This document shows positions 18,962-28,351 of a stretch of 64,000 nt of DNA, in pieces. Both the position numbers and the translations under genes were made by a program. The notes beneath the pieces are model-generated. The model saw nothing but the letters and a program-made list of their open reading frames with translations, was not told the DNA's origin and ran no database searches. Origin of the DNA: Sphingobacterium sp. ML3W (GTDB lineage: Bacteria > Bacteroidota > Bacteroidia > Sphingobacteriales > Sphingobacteriaceae); assembly GCF_029542085.1 (NCBI RefSeq), contig NZ_CP107036.1:6076001-6140000 (forward strand), given 5' to 3'. The first letter of the stretch is position 1, and every line of letters begins with the position of its first letter.

Positions 18962-19369
18962 TCAATTAAAATATTTACTCATCTTATCCTGAAAGATCTG
19001 TGGAGGCATACAAGGTTTGTTCTTTTCCATATTGACAAATACCAATGTTGTCTCACCTTGATTGAGTAACTCGCCACTTTCGTTAAAAAGCTCATATTCA
19101 AAAATAATACGGACCGCAGGTTTCTTACGAATAGTTACCCGGATCGTTATCAGATCATCATACTTACCCGGTTTGAGATATTTTGTTTTCAACTCCGTGA
19201 CAGGGAGCATAACGCCCATTTCTTCCAGCTCTTTATAAGATATCCCTGTACTTCTCAGCATTTCAGTTCTCGCTATTTCGTAAAAAGCAGCGTAATTACC
19301 ATAATAGACATAACCCATTTGGTCTGTTTCTGCGTAGCGGACACGAATCTGATGGTCAAATACAAACAT
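18962..19369 (-). CDS. Acyl-CoA thioesterase, YbgC/4-hydroxybenzoyl-CoA type
   Basis: A 135-residue hot-dog-fold enzyme. The active-site segment VRYAETDQMGYVYYGNYAAFYEIARTEMLR at about 10-39 contains the family Asp at about 16 and the YxNY pattern. Members hydrolyse acyl-CoA thioesters. The ATG overlaps the mltG stop by one base (TAATG), and the stop is one base from the yihY start, so it is embedded in that operon. The physiological substrate is not predictable. Confidence 0.88.
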   Translation of the reverse strand: MFVFDHQIRVRYAETDQMGYVYYGNYAAFYEIARTEMLRSTGISYKELEEMGVMLPVTELKTKYLKPGKYDDLITIRVTIRKKPAVRIIFEYELFNESGELLNQGETTLVFVNMEKNKPCMPPQIFQDKMSKYFN

Positions 19370-20409
19370 TATTTCTTGATATTTCTGGCATCTAACGCTT
19401 GTTGGAATTTTCGCGCATTTACCAGGTGTTCTACTTCTGTTTTTGCAAAATTATGGTAACCTGAGAAATCATCCTTTGCACACATATAGATATAATCATG
19501 TTGCTTAAAATTCAGAACCGCATCAATAGCAGCGATACTCGGGATAGAAATAGGCCCCGGAGGCAAGCCTCTATAGATGTAGGTATTGTAAGGGTTGTCC
19601 ATTCTTAAATGTTTATTTAAGACCCTTCTGATCGTAAAATCATTGTTAGCAAAGATTACTGTTGGATCGGCTTGTAAGAGCATGCCTTTTTTTAGACGAT
19701 TTAAATATAAGCCAGCGATCATGGGCATTTCGTCTTGGTGCAAAGCCTCTCCTTTAACGATAGACGCCAATGTACTAACTTGTTGTGGAGTTAGGTTAAG
19801 TGCTTTTGCCTTAGCAATGCGATCTGTATTCCAGAATTTTTTCCACTCATCATCAAAACGAGCAATAACCTTTTCTGGACTCGTATTCCAGTAAATTTCG
19901 TACGTATTTGGAATGAAAATTGAAATCAGGTTCTCTTTGGTAAATCCAAACTTTTGCGCTGTAGTTTCATCATTCAATACTGCAATAAATTGTGCTGAAT
20001 CAGCCTCAAAGCTTTTGCCCAATAATGCAGCCATATTTTCTTTTAGCCTTACATTGGCAAATCTAAATTTCACAGGTTCCTGATAACCGCCCATCAAATT
20101 GCCTATCAATCGTCGATTGTTCATTCCGGGAGTTAATAAATAACGACCTGGTTTTACACTTTGTTCGTATTTTTTATACTGAGCAGCACGCTCGAATGAA
20201 GCGATATCATCTAAAAGACTAGAGTCTTGAATCGATTTGAGGACATCTTCATACTTTGCACCCTCATGGATGTAAAGGTATTTTTTCTCTCCAGAAACGT
20301 TTGAGGCAAAGAAAGCCTTATAAAATGTCCATGCAAAATACCCCCCGACAAGGATGACGATTAATGCAATAATTTTTAACCAACTTGGTATTCCTTTTTT
20401 ATTTTCCAT
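19369..20409 (-). CDS. mltG: Endolytic transglycosylase MltG
   Basis: A 346-residue inner-membrane enzyme that cleaves nascent peptidoglycan strands. A single TM helix (about 10-30, LKIIALIVILVGGYFAWTFYKAFF) anchors it. A LysM-like part and the YceG catalytic domain follow, with the expected ASIVKGEALHQDEMPMIAGLYLNRL (catalytic Glu in KGEA) and LQADPTVIFA and PYNTYIYRGLPPGPISIPSIAAIDA segments. It is the second gene of the operon, after a PASTA-domain protein, which fits a cell-wall setting. Confidence 0.94.
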   Translation of the reverse strand: MENKKGIPSWLKIIALIVILVGGYFAWTFYKAFFASNVSGEKKYLYIHEGAKYEDVLKSIQDSSLLDDIASFERAAQYKKYEQSVKPGRYLLTPGMNNRRLIGNLMGGYQEPVKFRFANVRLKENMAALLGKSFEADSAQFIAVLNDETTAQKFGFTKENLISIFIPNTYEIYWNTSPEKVIARFDDEWKKFWNTDRIAKAKALNLTPQQVSTLASIVKGEALHQDEMPMIAGLYLNRLKKGMLLQADPTVIFANNDFTIRRVLNKHLRMDNPYNTYIYRGLPPGPISIPSIAAIDAVLNFKQHDYIYMCAKDDFSGYHNFAKTEVEHLVNARKFQQALDARNIKK

Positions 20410-20495
20410 CAGAATTACTTTTTTATATCTGTGATAAAACCTTCACGGACATAGAACACAGATGATTCATGGCTTATGAAGGTTTCATGATCGCT

Positions 20496-21467
20496 TTAGA
20501 AGCCTAGACTATTTGCTTTATTTTCCTTTTTTTGTCCCGCTGTAGGCGCTGTATTTGAAGACTTGGCGGGAGGGGTATTTGTTGTCGTTTTTGTCGTAGT
20601 AGTGGGCTTCGTTGCAACGGGCTTCGCGGCAGGTGGGTTCGACTGAGTCGGAGTTACCTGTGGTTTGGGTACAGTTGTAGACCCCGGTGTACCTGTTGTC
20701 GGTGAAGGCGCTGTCAACGAAAGTGTCACGTCTATTTTGGCGCCTAAGCTCGTTAATCCCTTTTCTACCCCTGGAGATTGCACACTGATCACCGCTGTTG
20801 TTGTGTCGGTTACGTTGGGGTCGTAGGTTACTGTCCCCAAGCCAAGTCCGGCACCAGAAAGGGCAAATTTAGCTTCGTTCAAAGGCAGCCCGATCAGATT
20901 GGGAATTTCAACTTCATTCGCCCCAAGACCATTGCCGAGGACAAGATCTATCCGTGAACCTTTTGGAATCATTCGGCCATTTCGAATGGACTGACCCGCA
21001 AATTGGGCATCCAGAACAATATCTCTAGCAATATCAGCAACATAAGAAGTGTCACCTATTTTAAGATTATGATTTTTCAAGATAGCTGTTGCTTCAATCA
21101 AAGTCTTATCTTTAATATTTGGAAAGGAGACTTCTGGAGCCACTTGGGTGATAATGGTCAGATAAATTGTTCGACCAGATTTCACGTGAAATCCTTGCTC
21201 GGGATCCTGTTCGATCACCAAGCCCGGTTTGGCATCCATCTGATAAACAGAGTCAATTTGATATTCTAATCCAGCATCTTCCAGGGCTTGGATGGCTGCG
21301 TTGATATGGAGTCCCTTTATTTTCGGAACTGCGATAGATTCATCATGTTTAGTATATATTTTCAGCCCCACATATACCGCAAGAAATAGGCAGACTATCG
21401 CAATGAATGCGGCAATGAGATTTTTTCTGAACGTGGGTGTCTGAAGATATTGTACGACTTTGGACAT
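20496..21467 (-). CDS. PASTA-domain membrane protein
   Basis: About 323 residues if the ATG at 21467 is used (an in-frame ATG at 21497 would add ten). It has a short cytoplasmic N-terminus, one TM helix (NLIAAFIAIVCLFLAVYVGL), then three extracytoplasmic PASTA repeats: VPKIKGLHINAAIQALEDAG, FPNIKDKTLIEATAILKNHN and IPNLIGLPLNEAKFALSGAG. A long Thr/Pro/Lys-rich tail follows. PASTA modules bind muropeptides or beta-lactams, but no kinase domain is attached here. It is transcribed divergently from ddl and heads the operon with mltG. Confidence 0.85.
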   Translation of the reverse strand: MSKVVQYLQTPTFRKNLIAAFIAIVCLFLAVYVGLKIYTKHDESIAVPKIKGLHINAAIQALEDAGLEYQIDSVYQMDAKPGLVIEQDPEQGFHVKSGRTIYLTIITQVAPEVSFPNIKDKTLIEATAILKNHNLKIGDTSYVADIARDIVLDAQFAGQSIRNGRMIPKGSRIDLVLGNGLGANEVEIPNLIGLPLNEAKFALSGAGLGLGTVTYDPNVTDTTTAVISVQSPGVEKGLTSLGAKIDVTLSLTAPSPTTGTPGSTTVPKPQVTPTQSNPPAAKPVATKPTTTTKTTTNTPPAKSSNTAPTAGQKKENKANSLGF

Positions 21468-21613
21468 TACTGTATTTGATAAAAATGAATTCTGCATAGA
21501 ACCGCAATATTGAAGCCAATTTTGCAGAATGGTTAAATAAAATTATTCCTCACAAAATTATTCGTTTTTCCGTGTATAGCAAATTATATTTGCTATTCGA
21601 ATCGCTAAAATTT

Positions 21614-22624
21614 ATGAAAGCAAAAATAGCATTAATAACTGGAGGTTATACAGGGGAGGCCGAAGTTTCTTTTAAAAGTTCTGCCTTTGTCAATTCTCAA
21701 CTCGATCATGACAAATACGATGTGTACCTGATTACCATATCAAAAGACGCATGGTTTTATACAGATAAAGATGGTCGGCAGTATCCGGTTCTGCGCGAAA
21801 GCTTTACCTTACCATTAAATGGAGAGACAATAAGTTTTGACTTAGCCTTTATTATGGTTCATGGTGTGCCTGGGGAGGATGGAAGGCTACAGAGCTACTT
21901 TGATTTGCTGGATATTCCTTATACTTCATGCGATGCATTGACGTCAGCTTTGACGATGAACAAGGGTTACACAAAGGCAATATTAAGTGATATTCCTGAA
22001 TTGCATCTGGCCAAATCTGTTTTATTGTTTGAATCGCAACGAGCGGAAGCAATAAGCACTGTAGAAAGTAACCTTTCCCTTCCATATTTTGTGAAGCCTA
22101 ACGCTGGCGGAAGTAGTATCGGAATGACAAAGGTGAAAGAATCAGCTCAACTGCAGGAAGCTATTGACAAAGCATTCGATGCCGAGAATACGGGGAAGCA
22201 AGTGATCGTTGAGGAATTTGTGACTGGACGTGAGTTTTCCGAAGGAATTTTCCGTAATGCGAAAGGCGAATTGGTGGTGTTGCCTGCAACAGAGGTTCGT
22301 ACGACACGTGAATTTTTTGATTTTGAAGCGAAATATATCCCTGGCTTGACCGAAGAAATTACACCGGCAGACCTGACGACAGAGCAGCAAGAACGTGCTG
22401 CCCGTATTCTGAGGGAAATTTATGTTAGGTTAAATTGTAAAGGCATGGTGCGTGTGGACTTCTTCCTGGAAAACGGTACAGATAAGTTTTACTTTATCGA
22501 GATCAATACAATTCCTGGGCAGACAGCACAGAGTTTTATCCCGCAGCAGGTGCGCGCCTTTGGCATGAAAGAAGGTGAGTTCTATGGTGAATTGATCGAA
22601 AGCGCTTTATTATCCGCTAAATAA
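21614..22624 (+). CDS. ddl: D-alanine--D-alanine ligase
   Basis: A 336-residue ATP-grasp enzyme that joins two D-alanines for peptidoglycan. The start KAKIALITGGYTGEAEVSFKS matches the N-terminal D-Ala binding domain. VHGVPGEDGRLQSYFDLLDIPYT and the serine-rich loop KPNAGGSSIGMTKV follow. The metal/ATP site is at RVDFFLE ... FIEINTIPGQT near the end. The ATG at 21614 gives the expected N-terminus; an upstream in-frame GTG would add 14 unlikely residues. It is divergent from the PASTA-mltG operon, a sensible cell-wall pairing. Confidence 0.94.
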   Translation: MKAKIALITGGYTGEAEVSFKSSAFVNSQLDHDKYDVYLITISKDAWFYTDKDGRQYPVLRESFTLPLNGETISFDLAFIMVHGVPGEDGRLQSYFDLLDIPYTSCDALTSALTMNKGYTKAILSDIPELHLAKSVLLFESQRAEAISTVESNLSLPYFVKPNAGGSSIGMTKVKESAQLQEAIDKAFDAENTGKQVIVEEFVTGREFSEGIFRNAKGELVVLPATEVRTTREFFDFEAKYIPGLTEEITPADLTTEQQERAARILREIYVRLNCKGMVRVDFFLENGTDKFYFIEINTIPGQTAQSFIPQQVRAFGMKEGEFYGELIESALLSAK

Positions 22625-22641
22625 AATAGATCAATTCTCAC

Positions 22642-22679
22642 ACAAAGGGGGCTTCCAATTTTTTGAAAGCCCCCTTTGT
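22642..22679. terminator. Bidirectional terminator between ddl and the serine hydrolase
   Basis: Perfect 13-bp G/C-rich arms (22642-22654 and 22667-22679) with T-runs on the plus side. It just touches the stop codon of the convergent gene. Confidence 0.85.
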
Positions 22680-23923
22680 TATTTTCTGAAATCAAACTTG
22701 GATAAATCGGGTTTGATTTTTTTTGTTCTCTTTAATTCCTCCTGATAGATAAGCTGTCCGATGTTTTTCAGAAATGGATAGGTGACCGTCTCGTATTCAT
22801 AAATACCGTCATTGTAAATGCCGTTTTCATTAGACTGGACAACGACGGCAAGAAGAAACTCTACTCCATGTTCAAAATCTACAATATAGGCATTATCAAT
22901 ATTATATCCATAGGAGTCACCATACTTATTGAAAATACGGATATTAGGGTTTAGCTTTGCATTTTTTTCGCGTCCATAGAAAAGTAATTTGCTATATGTT
23001 GGCCAAAATTCTGTCGTATCATATTTTGGGAAATCCGATTCAAATGGATAACGTGACATATAATCATAGAGTAGTGTATAATCCTCTTTTTGTAAATTAA
23101 ACCTGTCTTTGCTTTTGAATGCTTCTGGAAAAAGTAATTTCTTCAAGATCAGCTGTTGATCCGCTAGCGCATAAACGTTTAGTCCTTCAAAACTCCATGG
23201 TTCGTGGATGAGTTCATCTTTATCATTCATGTAACCCTTTCCTTGAAGCGTATTGGCTAACTTGATATCATAGTCTTTGGGGTCAAATTGTGCTTGTTGC
23301 TGATAGATAATATGGTCACCATTATAGAAGGTGAAAGGATTAGTATGCTTCGCCCAGATTCCTTTGTCACCTATAGCAAGGCGGTTGACAATTCGGCTGT
23401 ATTTGGTGCCACATTTTTTGAGTTTTGCATTTAGCTCAGCACGGCCAATAAATTCGAACAGCCTGTTTTGGGCATCATTGTCACTGGTCAATAATATTTT
23501 TTTTACATACTGAGCAATTGACGGAAGACCATTAACCGCAGATTCATCCACGGATACTTTAGTTTGTTTTTCAAAAGCAGAGTCAATGCGTAGGGGTGTA
23601 TCTTTTGTAAGGCCTTTAATATGTAGTTCATTGATTTTTTCCAGAGCCAAAATCGCAGTCGGCAGTTTTACGGTGCTTGCTGGATAGAAATACCAATTGG
23701 GATTCAGTCGATAACTATAAGACCTGAAGTGTGGGATATTGGATTTATCACGATCAATTTGGGTGTACAAAATCTGCACTTCATTCCTCATCGGATGATT
23801 TAATATTTGTTGGAATAGATCAGGGCGACTCTGAAGTAATTTTTCCAAGTATACGGTATCTATCTTTTGAGCATAAGTCTTGGACATCAGCATAATGAAA
23901 ACAAGAGATAAATATTTTAACAT
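22679..23923 (-). CDS. Class A beta-lactamase-like serine hydrolase (secreted)
   Basis: A 414-residue protein with a signal peptide ending TYAQ. It has the acyl-serine motif STVK at about residues 83-86 and SDN at about 147-149, both as in class A beta-lactamases and the Beta-lactamase2 family. The third motif, normally KTG or KSG, appears as KYG (about 333-335), so the active site departs from the canonical enzyme. It is larger than beta-lactamases (about 290), with insertions after SDN. The start lies 8 bases after folA on the same strand, so it is probably co-transcribed. Resistance should not be assumed. Confidence 0.75.
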   Translation of the reverse strand: MLKYLSLVFIMLMSKTYAQKIDTVYLEKLLQSRPDLFQQILNHPMRNEVQILYTQIDRDKSNIPHFRSYSYRLNPNWYFYPASTVKLPTAILALEKINELHIKGLTKDTPLRIDSAFEKQTKVSVDESAVNGLPSIAQYVKKILLTSDNDAQNRLFEFIGRAELNAKLKKCGTKYSRIVNRLAIGDKGIWAKHTNPFTFYNGDHIIYQQQAQFDPKDYDIKLANTLQGKGYMNDKDELIHEPWSFEGLNVYALADQQLILKKLLFPEAFKSKDRFNLQKEDYTLLYDYMSRYPFESDFPKYDTTEFWPTYSKLLFYGREKNAKLNPNIRIFNKYGDSYGYNIDNAYIVDFEHGVEFLLAVVVQSNENGIYNDGIYEYETVTYPFLKNIGQLIYQEELKRTKKIKPDLSKFDFRK

Positions 23924-23931
23924 TCCAATAG

Positions 23932-24426
23932 TTATTTTCTTGTATACACTTCAAAGGTGTAGTCGAATGCATGCTTATCATCTGCCTGATGTGATTCTGA
24001 AGAAATCAGTTCCCATTCTTCCGATGATAGTTCAGGAAAAAACGCATCTCCCTGAATCGTTGTGTGTACACGTGTCAAAAGGATCTTGTTTGCCAATAGT
24101 AAAGCCTGTTGATAGATGTTTGCTCCACCGATGATAAATACCTCACGTTCGTCACGGCAATATAAAAGAGCCTCTTGGATACTGTTGGCAACATCAATAT
24201 CCTCTCCTTGAAAATTAGCATTACGCGTGATGACGATATTTCTTCGATCCGGCAATGCCTTGCCTATGGCCTCAAAGGTTTTTCTACCCATCAGGACAGA
24301 GTGCTCAATGGTACTTCTTTTAAAATATTTAAAATCATTTGGTAAATGCCAAGGCATCTGGTTATTGATGCCGATCGCATTGTTTTCCGAGGCAGCTACG
24401 ATTAATGTGATCGTTGGGTTACTCAT
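23932..24426 (-). CDS. folA: Dihydrofolate reductase
   Basis: A 164-residue enzyme reducing dihydrofolate to tetrahydrofolate with NADPH. The characteristic segments are GINNQMPWHLPNDFKYFK (about 18-35), VLMGRKTFEAIGKALPDRRNIVITR and the late FIIGGANIYQQALLLANKILLTRV. A typical trimethoprim-type site is implied by the W and the D at about residues 23-29. It follows thyA after about 70 bases on the minus strand; the two supply and use the same folate cycle, as thymidylate synthase produces dihydrofolate. Confidence 0.96.
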   Translation of the reverse strand: MSNPTITLIVAASENNAIGINNQMPWHLPNDFKYFKRSTIEHSVLMGRKTFEAIGKALPDRRNIVITRNANFQGEDIDVANSIQEALLYCRDEREVFIIGGANIYQQALLLANKILLTRVHTTIQGDAFFPELSSEEWELISSESHQADDKHAFDYTFEVYTRK

Positions 24427-24497
24427 TTTTGTGTCGTGTAGATTAGTCGTGTTGTGTAAAGTGATGTTGTGTAAAAGAGGGCTTCTTAACGGTTTTC

Positions 24498-25319
24498 CTA
24501 AACTGCAACTGGCGCCTTGATATGAGCATGTGATTCATAATTCAGCAATTCGAAATCTTCGAATTTGAAATCAAAAATATCTTTCACCTCTGGGTTTATC
24601 TTCATTTGTGGCAATGGCTTTGGATCACGGCTCAACTGTAGTTCCGTTTGTTCAAAGTGATTGCTATAGATATGTGCATCGCCCAATGTATGGATAAATT
24701 CAGCAGCTTCCATATCACAGACTTGTGCCACCATCATCGTCAAAAGGGCATAAGAGGCAATATTGAAAGGCACACCTAAAAATATGTCGGCGCTACGTTG
24801 ATAAAGCTGACAGGACAATTGAGGCTTCATAATTCCCTTCTCAGGCTGTGCTGGTGCTACATAAAATTGAAAGAAAGCATGACAAGGAGGTAAGGCCATG
24901 TTTTCGATTTCAGCAACATTCCATGCCGATACAATAATGCGACGGGAATCCGGTGAATTTTTCAGCTGGTTGATAACCTGTGTGATCTGATCGATATGAC
25001 GACCATCGGGTGTCGGCCAAGAGCGCCATTGTGAACCATAGACTGGACCTAGGTTCCCTTGTTCGTCAGCCCATTCGTCCCAGATACTGACCCCATTCTC
25101 TTTTAAATACTGAATATTGGTTTCACCTTTCAAAAACCAGATCAATTCATGAAGAATCGATCGCAAGTGCAATTTCTTTGTTGTTACTAGCGGGAATCCT
25201 TCCTGAAGGTTGAAACGCATCTGATATCCAAAGACACTTTTGGTACCTGTCCCGGTACGATCCGTTTTTACAACACCATTCGTATATACGTGTCTGAGTA
25301 AATCTAAATATTGTTTCAT
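24498..25319 (-). CDS. thyA: Thymidylate synthase
   Basis: A 273-residue enzyme converting dUMP to dTMP with methylene-tetrahydrofolate. The catalytic Cys is in LPPCHAFFQFYV (about residue 155). SAWNVAEIENM, the arginine segment PDSRRIIV and YQRSADIFLGVPFNIASYALL are family signatures. The protein ends in the standard short KAPVAV-like tail. It is the classical ThyA, not ThyX, which is why a DHFR is needed next to it. It heads the thyA-folA-hydrolase cluster. Confidence 0.97.
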   Translation of the reverse strand: MKQYLDLLRHVYTNGVVKTDRTGTGTKSVFGYQMRFNLQEGFPLVTTKKLHLRSILHELIWFLKGETNIQYLKENGVSIWDEWADEQGNLGPVYGSQWRSWPTPDGRHIDQITQVINQLKNSPDSRRIIVSAWNVAEIENMALPPCHAFFQFYVAPAQPEKGIMKPQLSCQLYQRSADIFLGVPFNIASYALLTMMVAQVCDMEAAEFIHTLGDAHIYSNHFEQTELQLSRDPKPLPQMKINPEVKDIFDFKFEDFELLNYESHAHIKAPVAV

Positions 25320-25676
25320 CTGTAAGTTTTATTTATTAAATGCTTAATATCCGAGGTCTGTATCTGTATGTTCTACTGCTTACTATTATAGGTGTGTGAT
25401 TTTAACTGGAGCCGCCGGATTTATGCTGTTCAGCTACAATTTCGCTTGCTAGAAGCATCTAGCTTAGATTAAAATTTACACGCCCTTCTATATCCAAATT
25501 GCATTAAAACCATAACCAGTGGATGCTGTATCTGTCTTTAGCTATAAAATTTAAATCTTCTAGCGCATCCAACCTTTCAAGATAGTCAAAACTAAGGAAA
25601 ATCCTTATAACGAGAAAGTCAAAACTTAAAATGATAAGAGGGGTTACTGAAAAAAAATGTAATTTTGCAAAATATT
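25320..25676. other. Intergenic region between thyA and mtaB
   Basis: 357 bases between divergent starts. The only signal I see is TAATTTTG at 25660-25667, a match to the -7 consensus, very close to the mtaB ATG. No tRNA or hairpin was recognised. Confidence 0.4.
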
Positions 25677-26999
25677 ATGGAGAATAAAAAAGTAGCTTTT
25701 TATACACTTGGATGTAAACTGAACTATTCGGAGACATCATCCATAGGACGTTTATTTAAGGATGCGGGCTATGATACCACAGCGTTCAATAGCCGTGCGG
25801 ACGTCTATGTAATCAATACATGTTCTGTAACGGACAATGCTGACAAGAAGTGTAGAAAAGTGGTCAAAGAAGCTTTAAAGCACTCTCCGAATGCCTATAT
25901 TACCATTGTTGGTTGTTATGCCCAACTAAAACCTAGGGAAATCGCCGAGATTCCTGGTGTAGATATGGTATTGGGAGCTGCTGAGAAATTTAATATCATT
26001 GAACATATCAATGACTTGACCAAACAAGAAAAAACGATTGTTTATAATGGCCCGATTGATGAAACCAATCAATTTGTGTCCGCTTATTCCATCGGCGACC
26101 GTACGCGTACCTTTTTAAAAGTACAGGATGGATGTGACTATTCATGTACTTTCTGTACAATCCCTTTGGCACGTGGTGGAAGCCGCTCAGGAAAGATTGA
26201 AGAGATTGTCAAGCAAGCGGAAGAAATCGCTGCTTCAGGTGTAAAAGAAATTGTACTGACAGGGGTTAATATTGGTGATTTTGGTATTCGGGACGGGAAA
26301 CGGGAAGATCGCTTCCTGGATTTGGTAAAAGCACTGGATGAGGTTGATGGTATTGATAGAATACGTATATCTTCAATTGAACCTAACTTATTATCCAATG
26401 ACATCATCGAATTTGTTGCACAATCTAAACGATTTGTTCCACATTTTCACATGCCATTACAGTCAGGAAGCAACAAGATTTTGGGGCTGATGCGCCGAAG
26501 ATATAAACGGGAGTTGTATACAGAACGTGTGGAATTTATCAAGTCATTAATGCCGAACTGTTGTATAGGTGTTGACGTGATTGTTGGATTTCCTGGAGAA
26601 ACACGTGAGGACTTTATAGATACCTATAATTTTCTGAACGATATGGATATTTCCTATTTGCACGTTTTTACTTATTCGGAACGTGAAAATACGATTGCAG
26701 CCCAAATGGAAGGAGCTGTACCGGGGGCACAACGTAGTGATAGAAGTAAGATGTTACATATTCTTTCAGAGAAGAAACGTCGCGCTTTTTATGAATCACA
26801 ACTTGGAGCTCAGGGAGATGTCCTTTTCGAAGCAGATGAAAAAGATGGTTATATGCATGGTTTCTCCAAAAATTATGTTAAGGTGAGGACTTTGTATGAT
26901 CCGTTATTGGTGAACGAGGTTGTACCTGTCAAATTTATGGAAGTAACAGATACTTGTGAAGTAGAAGTCGAGGAGGTTCCTGAAACATTAGCACATTAA
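25677..26999 (+). CDS. mtaB: tRNA t6A37 methylthiotransferase MtaB
   Basis: About 440 residues from the ATG at 25677; an upstream in-frame TTG at 25665 is unlikely to be used. It is a methylthiotransferase of the MiaB/MtaB group, adding a methylthio group to t6A37 of tRNA. The N-terminal UPF0004 domain begins AFYTLGCKLNYSET, the MtaB-type form. Its Fe-S cysteines are visible in INTCSV and VVGCYAQ. The radical SAM motif is DGCDYSCTFCTIPLARG (about 150). A TRAM-like C-terminus follows. It complements the t6A pathway that uses TsaB (4180). Confidence 0.94.
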   Translation: MENKKVAFYTLGCKLNYSETSSIGRLFKDAGYDTTAFNSRADVYVINTCSVTDNADKKCRKVVKEALKHSPNAYITIVGCYAQLKPREIAEIPGVDMVLGAAEKFNIIEHINDLTKQEKTIVYNGPIDETNQFVSAYSIGDRTRTFLKVQDGCDYSCTFCTIPLARGGSRSGKIEEIVKQAEEIAASGVKEIVLTGVNIGDFGIRDGKREDRFLDLVKALDEVDGIDRIRISSIEPNLLSNDIIEFVAQSKRFVPHFHMPLQSGSNKILGLMRRRYKRELYTERVEFIKSLMPNCCIGVDVIVGFPGETREDFIDTYNFLNDMDISYLHVFTYSERENTIAAQMEGAVPGAQRSDRSKMLHILSEKKRRAFYESQLGAQGDVLFEADEKDGYMHGFSKNYVKVRTLYDPLLVNEVVPVKFMEVTDTCEVEVEEVPETLAH

Positions 27000-27016
27000 T
27001 TTTTTAAGACTATACA

Positions 27017-27060
27017 TTAACAAAAAGGGCAATCTTCTAGAAGATTGCCCTTTTTGTTAA
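27017..27060. terminator. Perfect 44-bp palindromic terminator between mtaB and the EamA gene
   Basis: Self-complementary over its whole length, 22 bp each side of centre 27038/27039. A-runs on the left and T-runs on the right let it act on either strand. It lies 18 bases after the mtaB stop. Confidence 0.85.
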
Positions 27061-27160
27061 GGAAAAGTTCCATTCCAAGATCTTTCGATCATGGGTGATT
27101 TTCTATTCAATATGATGGTATAGCATATCAGAGATCATGTTTTGAAATGTACGTTTTTGA

Positions 27161-28063
27161 TTAGTGCGTACTGCTTTTTGCTGCATTTAACAAGATCACT
27201 GTCCCTAAAATCAAAAGAACACCGATCCATTGTACAAACGAAACAGATTCATGTAATATAAAATAAGACATACAGGTAGCTACAGGTAATTCTGCAGAAC
27301 TTAATATTCCACCTAAAGAGAAGCCTGTTTTTGGTAAACCATAAGCGAATAGCAATGGTGGAATGACGGTGCCAAATAAAGATAGGATCAGTCCAAAATG
27401 CATAAAATTAGCATCAAATTGACCATTAAATAAATAGTTCGGTGGAAATAACGTGAAAATCAAAATACAGGAACCAGTTACCATGATTGCACTTTTTTGT
27501 ATTGGATGGTAATCATTGCCCACACGGCCATTCACGATCATAAAAACCGAATAAGCGGTAGCGGCCAAGAACCCAAAAAATAGACCAGTTAAGTTGAGAT
27601 CCTCTAATCCTTTCTCAATGAGCCCTGTTGCCAATAATGTTGCAATCAATACGATACCAATACCAATCAAGTTGTTTTTTGATGGTTTTGTTTTGAAAAA
27701 GATAAATTCAATGACCACGCCGATCCATATATACTGCATCAGTAGGACAATAGCAAGAGATGCCGGCACCAGCTGTACACATTTATAGTATAAGACACTC
27801 ACGAGCCCTGTTGATGTACCACTGATCAATATTTTGACCCAAGATGATTTTTTAGTTGAAGATTGAAAGGATTTTCCAGAAAATAGTTTGATCACGATAA
27901 AGATAAGCCAAAGCATAAGCATGCCAAATAATACCTGAATCCCTGTTACCTCTCCTAAAGTAAGCCCCTGACCATATGCTTTTTTTACAAACGTTGATAG
28001 TATCCCAAAACTACTCGCACCTAAAAAGACGGCTAATGCACCTTTTAATTTTTCCATTCTCAA
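27161..28063 (-). CDS. EamA/DMT-superfamily transporter
   Basis: A 300-residue inner-membrane protein with ten hydrophobic segments in two EamA halves. Examples are LAVFLGASSFGILSTFVKKAYG at the N-terminus and GLFFGFLAATAYSVFMIVNG in the middle. The second half starts at about 150. The family exports or imports metabolites such as amino acids; the substrate is not predictable. It is monocistronic, on the minus strand, convergent with mtaB. The likely start is the ATG at 28063 with a short Arg/Lys N-terminus. Confidence 0.85.
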   Translation of the reverse strand: MRMEKLKGALAVFLGASSFGILSTFVKKAYGQGLTLGEVTGIQVLFGMLMLWLIFIVIKLFSGKSFQSSTKKSSWVKILISGTSTGLVSVLYYKCVQLVPASLAIVLLMQYIWIGVVIEFIFFKTKPSKNNLIGIGIVLIATLLATGLIEKGLEDLNLTGLFFGFLAATAYSVFMIVNGRVGNDYHPIQKSAIMVTGSCILIFTLFPPNYLFNGQFDANFMHFGLILSLFGTVIPPLLFAYGLPKTGFSLGGILSSAELPVATCMSYFILHESVSFVQWIGVLLILGTVILLNAAKSSTH

Positions 28064-28351
28064 ATAAACTAGGCGGCAAAGTTACGATTTCTGGACAATT
28101 CTTTTTCCGATCCTACGTTCTTGGTAGGGAAAAAGAATAAATCCGCAGCTATTCAGGATAGTTGAACTAAAAGCTTCAATGAAGATCAATCAATCCTAAT
28201 TACTCAGTGCATGGAAATAATCCTTTATGAGGAATAGCTTATAAATAAAATAAGAAGAATGAATAAATTGTTTGTTATGAAGGGGGTAAATAGGTTGTAT
28301 ATCAGGGGCAATTTATTTAAGTTTGTCTTACAGGAAAGTAAATCGAACATA

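Noticed and set aside
22679..23923. Beta-lactam resistance gene
   Set aside because: Class A motifs are incomplete (KYG for KTG) and the protein is oversized; a resistance role cannot be claimed from sequence.
24451..24475. GTTGTGTAAA twice between folA and thyA
   Set aside because: A short low-complexity repeat (15-base step) without other signals.
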